Assembly (NCBI RefSeq): GCF_000972845.2
Contig: NC_040018.1
Location: 13,365,157-13,429,156 of the forward strand
Direction of reading: 5' to 3'
Origin: Larimichthys crocea
Taxonomy: Eukaryota; Chordata; Actinopteri; Sciaenidae
Length of the DNA: 64,000 bases
Shown here: positions 58,701 through 64,000 of the stretch, piece after piece
Layout of the letters: each line of letters opens with the position of its first letter
Numbering within the stretch: position 1 is the first letter of the stretch
Program-made: the position numbers and the translations under genes
The notes under the pieces: generated by a model
Seen by the model: only the letters and a program-made list of their open reading frames with translations
Told to the model about the DNA's origin: nothing
Database searches by the model: none

Positions 58701-60790
58701 TGAATATATTAAATGATGATTCCAATTTACTACATTGTTTTCTTATTTTTCATTGTTTCTGCCATCATTCCTATTGGTTATTGTAACATTATGCTCAGCA
58801 AAGTTAATTGCTGAAATCTCAACACAGAAACATCCACATACACGGTACAGGGAAGTTTGATGAGGCAGAAAACACACATGTATGGAATGAATGATTTTAG
58901 TCTGTGTTGTTCTTTAGACAACTGTCACATAGACAGAGAACCAGCCAAAGGAGGATTACAGATGACTCAAGATGTTGCAATTACAACCAGGTAATTTGTC
59001 TCTGTATGTCTTATGTCTGTCTCTTTCAATCAGCCAATCAACCAAATCAGTACCTTAAGCTACACTTAAGAGACACCTCAACACTCTCAATGAATTGATG
59101 CTTTTAAGAAGGATTTAGCAGATAATTCCTTCTGTATCGTCAGTGTTTTAACAATGGCACAGAAAGAAGTGGGCGGGTGCTTTTATTTTGCTATTACTTA
59201 ACTTATACCAGTGAGAGCAATTAACAGATTTTTTTTTAAACAAGCTAATGTGTTACAACCCATTCTGTCTGTTTTTGAATACGGTGACAAAGAGAGGCAC
59301 CAATTTACAGCCTCCAGTGGCTCACTGTCTCTGTAGGAGATAAATGGGCTTAATTTTATTCAGTGCTCAGCCTGCTTTATTGTCAAACCAAGAAAAGCTA
59401 AGCTTGAACTACAACTAAACACATATTGATGTCTCTGTTAACTTTACATCTTTTATCTATCGTATTATGATTGAAAGGTGAAAATGGAGATCACAAAGTT
59501 CCAACTTTCAAAAAAACAGTTCAAAATAAAGCCAAAAGCCAAAAAATGTTTCTCAAAGCTGAGAAGGATTGCTGTATTGGTTGAAAGTGAGAAATAAATG
59601 TCAAATTGAGATAATATGTCCCTTAGGATTTTCCTGAGGGAAAATAATCTAAAACCATAAATAGTTAAATAGCCCTTATTAACCTTGGTAGAAATCAATG
59701 CGTTTCGACTTATAAAACAATTCTCAGTCTTTTATTTACAACTAATAATTATCAAGTCACACAACAAGAAAACCGCATAAAAGGAGTTCCATAGTTGGAT
59801 TTACTTCTGAAGCTCAGAAATGTCACAGACAAACCTTTGTCCTCGGGGAGAAATGGCCTTTTTTTACGACGATGGTTTGACATTTGAGTATGTCAAACCA
59901 TCCTGACATGTTAAGGGATTACTTAAATAACCTGAACCTGAATTTAACCTGACTTCGGGTCCCTGTGGCCTGTAACTTTGATGTGTTATGTCATGGAACA
60001 GTTGATGTTTTGATTTGGCACAGGTGGAAGTAAAATATGTTTACGGTTAAGGTTATCACAAAATATGATTTTAAGTTTAATACAGTGCAATGAAGAAAGG
60101 ACAGTATCACTTACTTTTTTTTTTTTTTTTGCCCAGTCAAACAAACCAGGTTGCAGTGTTACAGTACGTGACTTGAACTCTGATCTGAATTGTAGAACAG
60201 AGACAAATGGTAATTTGCTAATTTGATAAGCTTCACTGAAAATTTGGATAATTATTTATAGCGTATTCAGACTGACGACTCAAAAGCTAAAAATACAGAT
60301 AATTGTAACATAATAAAGTTGAAAAAAATGATCTGCGGCCAATCTCCGTCCAAGCATGTAAAGAGGAAAGGCTTATTAAAGACGGGGTTAGTGAAAATGT
60401 AACGGAATATTATTATGTACGAGCAGAGGTTCTTCATTGTTCTGCTGACCTTTTTATGATTTCAATTATGTCTGCACTCTTTTTTTTTTACTGGCAGCTT
60501 TTCTGTACGTATAATCGACCTTTTGTCCTATTTTCATGTATTGTACTATGGAGATGTCATTACTAGACTTTTTAAAAACTTTTAAAAGAGATGCACAAGA
60601 AATCCTGTTTCATGAAAAGTAAAGCAATGACATAATACTGGATAAATAAGTAAGAAATAATAGATTATATAAGACTTTGAGGAAATACATGTTACAGCAG
60701 CACAGTTACAGGTTAAGTGTTATGTGTAAATGTCCCCTCCCCTTGCCCGCGCGTGTGTTTTGCTGGGCGTGGCCTCTGGTTCTTCCTCTC
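55783..60790. other. Intergenic DNA between the SINE and the lectin region
   Basis: About 5 kb, AT-rich, with A-rich runs near 58600 and T runs near 60120. I recognise no gene, RNA or transposon with confidence. Confidence 0.5.
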
Positions 60791-60794
60791 ACCT

Positions 60795-60935
60795 GGGGCC
60801 TCATGTACAAAGCTTGCGTACGCACAAAAAAGTGGCGTAGGTCCTTTTCCACGCTCACGTTCAGATGTATCAAACGTGAAATGATCCTAGAAACGTGCGT
60901 GCCCCACGCCAACTTTCATAGCTGTCCTACGCATG
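60795..60935. repeat. Dispersed repeat fragment (GGGGCCTCATGTACAAAGC family)
   Basis: GGGGCCTCATGTACAAAGCTTGCGTACGCACAAAAAAGTGGCGTAGG...ACGTTCAGATGTATCAAACGTG has the wording of a common fish interspersed repeat rich in CGTACGC motifs. Termini and class are not determined. Confidence 0.45.
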
Positions 60936-61029
60936 TTTCTACAGCTATTGTTCCTTAGAGGTGATGCTGGGAAACTGTTAATAATGTGAAAACAAGTAGT
61001 CATCAGAGTGATGTGCACATCAGAGACAC

Positions 61030-61270
61030 ACTTATGAACAATTAACAATTAACTAAGAATACATTTGAGGTATTAGTACTGTAGTATTTCTACTTTATAT
61101 TACTTAATACCTCTCCACAACAACTCCATATTAAACAGTACAGATTTTACATATAAAACATATGTAAATTAAGATACAGTAAAACATAATAATGTAATAT
61201 CACTTATATAATATGGTGTATTATGAGTACTTTTATTGAGTATTTATGCAAGCTACACAGACTGTTCAGA
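61030..61270. repeat. Possible diverged copy of the ACTTTTACTT-type dispersed repeat
   Basis: TTGAGGTATTAGTACTGTAGTATTTCTACTTTATATTACTTAATACCTCTCC and GAGTACTTTTATTGAG resemble the repeat family seen at 33717 and 35470. Similarity is loose. Confidence 0.35.
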
Positions 61271-61493
61271 CAGAAAAGATGCTGTGCATAAGCAGTGAAT
61301 TTTTGTCATGGATATGGAGTCAAGCCTACAGTATCTACAATATTTAGATCCCCCATGTTAGAAAAATAGTCCCATGTTTGCGCAGAGTTCCCTATAGAAA
61401 TGGGTTGCAATTACAGAAGGCTAGCATCAACAGCACAGGCACCAGAGAAACAAGCAAAAACACACAACAGTGGTTATGTACAGAATACAAATG

Positions 61494-61499
61494 TTTATT
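61494..61499 (-). terminator. Candidate polyadenylation signal of the lectin gene
   Basis: TTTATT on the plus strand gives AATAAA on the minus strand, about 240 nt beyond the lectin stop codon. Confidence 0.5.
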
Positions 61500-61737
61500 A
61501 TATGCCTGCCTAAAGTGATGCAATTATGATTGGCTGTTCATCCCCCACCCTTAAATCTTGAGTTAATAAATTATGTCTATAACACAACAGTGGTGAAGAT
61601 GCCATTAAATATATTGTAATTGTAATTGATTTAAATAGTCATATATTCTTGTACTTTAGCTGCATTGTTGTAACACAACAGGACATATACATATATACAT
61701 ATATACACACTTGTCAGTGTAACGGGTGTTACATCAG

Positions 61738-63754
61738 TCAGCCCAAAATGAGAGCTGTGGTCTCACAAATGTAGTGCCGTCTGTCATCACAAATACTGTC
61801 ATCCCAGGAGTTCAACCAGTCTTCCGCTCCAATGCGTGTTGGTGGAACAATGGCAACACAGTCCTGTCCTTTCAAGTCCCAGTTGGCCATAGCGTTATTT
61901 GGCTCCTGATCCATCCAATAAATGACATTCCACTTGATCGTGTCGCCATTGACCCAGTAGAAGGTGCCCTCCTGGACCATATCTTGCAATCCAATCCATG
62001 CTGAATGAAAATCTTCACTAGGATTCTGCTGTACATACTGAAAAGTCATGTTGGTCAACAATGTCTGGTCTTTATTCCAAACCATAGCCAGGTCACCCCC
62101 ATAGTCAAGACACTCTATGCGAGCATTTTCCCACTTCTTTGGTTCGTGGGACAGGATGAAGCAGCGTGAAGCGTGCTCAGTCCAGCCAGGCGGGCAGTGT
62201 GAACACTGCAGGGTGTCTCTGTTGCAGAATCTCCAAATGAAGCCCATTTTGGTCGAGAACAGGATTGAAAGCTGGTGTTCATTAGCTGCTTTCAGCTGCA
62301 TGGAGTTTAGCTGTTCATTCAATAACAGCTGGTGCAACTGTTTACTTTCTGCGCCTTGGAGGGTGATGATCTTCAGTGATTCGTTCAGGGAGGTTAAGTT
62401 GTTTCTTCTCTTCCTCTATGAGGTTAAAGTTTTCCAGAGTTGAATTTAGAAACATGTTAAGCTTTTGGTTCTCCACATCCAGTTGTCTCTTTTCTTGAAT
62501 CGCGTTCTCCAAGTGCAGGTTCAGTTGTGTATTTTCTTGTGATGTTTTGTTCAAGAGCAGGTTCAGTTGTGTATTTTCTTGTGATGTTTTGTTCAAGAGC
62601 AGGTTCAGTTGTGTATTTTCTTGTGATGTTTTGTTCAAGAGCAGGTTCAGTTGTGTATTTTCTTGTGATGTTTTGTTCAAGAGCAGGTTCAGTTGTGTAT
62701 TTTCTTGTGATGTTTTGTTCAAGAGCAGGTTCAGTTGTGTATTTTCTTGTGATGTTTTGTTCAAGAGCAGGTTCAGTTGTTGTTTTCTTGTTGAGTTTTG
62801 TTTAAGAGCAGGTTCTCAGTACCCAGAAGGGTGAGGTTCTGATAGGTGGAATTCAGAAGCTGTTTCAGCTGAATGTTTTCCATTTTAAACTGTTTCTCAT
62901 TCCATGCTGTCTCCTCTGACATATGTTGTAATTTTGCAATCAGAAATTGCTGTTTATTGAAGAGGGCACTGGTCACGCCACACAAAAGCACTATCAAAAT
63001 CCCGATTAAAATAGCTTGCCAATTGGATTGCAGTCTTTTTATCAAGATGTTAAATGTCCCTTCTGTGCCCGTTATAGCTTCATCTTCTATGCCTGTTATA
63101 TCTACAACTTCTGTGGCTGTGAATGTTTCTGAGTCCTCATCAGGATTTTCAAGTGGGAAACTGCCAAACAAAAGAAGACGATCAAGTGATGTTCTTATAA
63201 GCACAATGACAGGAAAAAAAAACACATTACAATTGCAGACTGACCTTTTGATTTCAAGGCAATAATTGTAATCATGATATTTTCATCATTATCAAATAGT
63301 TGTAATCTGCTAGTCTCCTGCAGCCACTGTGGCAAGCTACCTGTGACACATTATTTCCCTGCAGAACTGATGGAACCTCTATATAAGTAGCCTATATAGT
63401 ACATTTTCCCACTATATTAGTTAATAAGTCACCATATGGCATATCTTTTTATGCAGTCAACATCTACCACATGCTGATATCAAGTGTTGTAGTTAAGTGC
63501 AGCTTCAGTTGTTTGTTCTCAGTACCCAGAAGGGTGAGGTTCTGATAGGTGGAATTCAGAAGCTGTTTCAGCTGAATGTTTTCCATTTTAAACTATTTCT
63601 CATTTTTATAAAGATAATCTTGTACAATACATTATTCAATCCAAAAATGTATACTGCATCCAAACAGCAAACGGAAATTATTCTAAACTCTCCAAACTCC
63701 CACAACTTTACTCTTGATTTATTACCTCATTTGGATTTCTTCAGTGTAAGTCAT
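61738..63754 (-). CDS. Type II transmembrane C-type lectin receptor (CD209/DC-SIGN-like), frame-broken in the neck
   Basis: Probable cell-surface sugar-binding receptor. Proposed exon 1 is 63754-63726 (MTYTEEIQM, donor GTAATA) and exon 2 is 63160-61738 (acceptor TTTGGCAG), with matching phase. The product has an acidic cytoplasmic tail, a membrane segment (ILIGILIVLLCGV) and a coiled-coil neck made of identical 14-residue repeats with NKT sequons. Its complete C-type lectin domain starts CPPGWTEHASRCF and has WIGL, an EPN sugar-binding motif (mannose type), WDD where WND is usual, and DRRHYICE. An unbroken product would be about 480 aa. Two frame breaks occur: a one-base deficit in the first neck repeat (about 62782) and a compensating shift near 62390-62400. 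The gene is therefore a recent pseudogene, an allele, or carries sequence errors. The exon 1 choice is inference. The CTLD has no intron. Confidence 0.75.
62519..62811 (-). repeat. Tandem array: six identical 42-bp units plus one diverged 41-bp unit
   Basis: Units at 62519, 62561, 62603, 62645, 62687 and 62729 are base-for-base identical. The seventh (62771-62811) is diverged and one base short, which shifts the lectin reading frame. Each unit encodes LNLLLNKTSQENTQ on the minus strand: two heptads of a coiled coil with one N-glycosylation site. Confidence 0.97.
63161..63725 (-). other. Intron 1 of the lectin gene, containing a duplicate neck fragment
   Basis: It is bounded by GT/AG on the minus strand. 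Positions 63515-63604 repeat 62812-62901 with one mismatch, so a piece of neck-coding exon has been copied into (or left in) this intron. It is preceded by a repeat-unit remnant (GCAGCTTCAGTTG, from about 63500). Confidence 0.6.
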
Positions 63755-63774
63755 GTCATCAGTTGTGCATATTC

Positions 63775-63860
63775 CTGCAACGTGTTCTTGAAGAGAAGGC
63801 TCCTTAGTATATTTTCTTTGGACTTGTTCTTCAAGAGCAGGTTCAGCTGTGTCTTTTCTT
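63775..63860 (-). pseudogene. Lectin neck-like fragment upstream of the lectin gene
   Basis: The minus strand reads TQLNLLLKNKSKEN... and a second degenerate unit (LLFKNTLQEYAQL), then a stop. This is recognisably the neck repeat of the neighbouring lectin but diverged. It suggests a duplicated or truncated lectin copy extending upstream; the rest is not visible before the window end. Confidence 0.55.
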
Positions 63861-63959
63861 AAAAAAATAAAAAGAGAGAGATGTTCTTAAAGCACAATGA
63901 CAGGTAAAAAACACATTGCACTTACAGATTGGTCTTATGATTTTAAAACAATACTGTAT

Positions 63960-64000
63960 ATACACTGAACAAAATATAACGCAACACTTTTTTTTTTGCT
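63960..64000 (+). mobile_element. Start of a Tc1/mariner-type element cut by the window end
   Basis: TATACACTGAACAAAATATAACGCAACACTTTTTTTTTTGCT matches the terminus wording (CACTGAACAAAAATATAAACGCAACAC) of a dispersed fish DNA transposon next to a TA. Only about 40 bp are in the window. Confidence 0.5.

Noticed and set aside
62527..62834. Two long plus-strand open frames made of repeating units across the lectin neck array
   Set aside because: A 42-bp period is a multiple of three, so all frames without a stop in one unit stay open. The minus-strand frame encodes a coherent coiled-coil neck joined to a lectin domain; the plus frames do not resemble any protein.

Overview
The window looks like nuclear DNA of a ray-finned (probably percomorph) fish. 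It is AT-rich with small, intron-rich vertebrate genes. It carries long CA/GT and TCTA microsatellites, decayed Tc1/mariner, hAT, LINE and tRNA-SINE copies of teleost type, and protein-coding exons close to the vertebrate orthologues. No bacterial, viral or organellar gene organisation is visible.

Layout. (1) Bases 1-575 hold the 3' end of a non-LTR retrotransposon with a TCTA tail. (2) gcsh (glycine cleavage H protein) lies on + at 850-4247 in five coding exons, with a GC-rich promoter. (3) From about 4600 to 8500 there is a decayed Tc1-like transposon split by a hAT-type MITE. (4) rpl13 is on + (coding 9094-13394). It has a 5'-TOP-like first exon and two intronic copies of a C/D-box snoRNA of the SNORD68 type. 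(5) A gene-poor stretch of about 5 kb follows, with an L1-type LINE fragment on the minus strand. (6) cpne7 (copine-7) is on + (coding 19964-48607). All 15 coding exons can be placed with consistent phases, giving 563 aa. Its introns hold Tc1 fragments, a SINE, microsatellites, a duplicated 120-bp repeat and a perfect 30-bp-arm hairpin. (7) About 13 kb from 48.6 to 61.5 kb shows no convincing gene but does hold repeats, including a clear minus-strand tRNA-derived SINE. (8) A type II membrane C-type lectin receptor gene is on the minus strand (61738-63754). Its neck is built from six identical 42-bp repeats. (9) The window ends in what looks like the start of another Tc1/mariner-type element.

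Functionally, gcsh (mitochondrial glycine catabolism), rpl13 plus snoRNAs (ribosome and rRNA modification) and cpne7 (calcium-dependent membrane-binding protein) are unrelated housekeeping or signalling genes kept as neighbours. RPL13 and CPNE7 are also adjacent on human 16q24.3, and GCSH is elsewhere on 16q. The lectin is a fast-evolving immune-type gene and the most unusual feature: perfect neck repeats, two compensating reading-frame breaks, an unsplit lectin-domain exon and local duplicate fragments. I see no evidence for an entirely new molecular system. The strongest leads are the lectin locus, the duplicated snoRNA and the hairpin.
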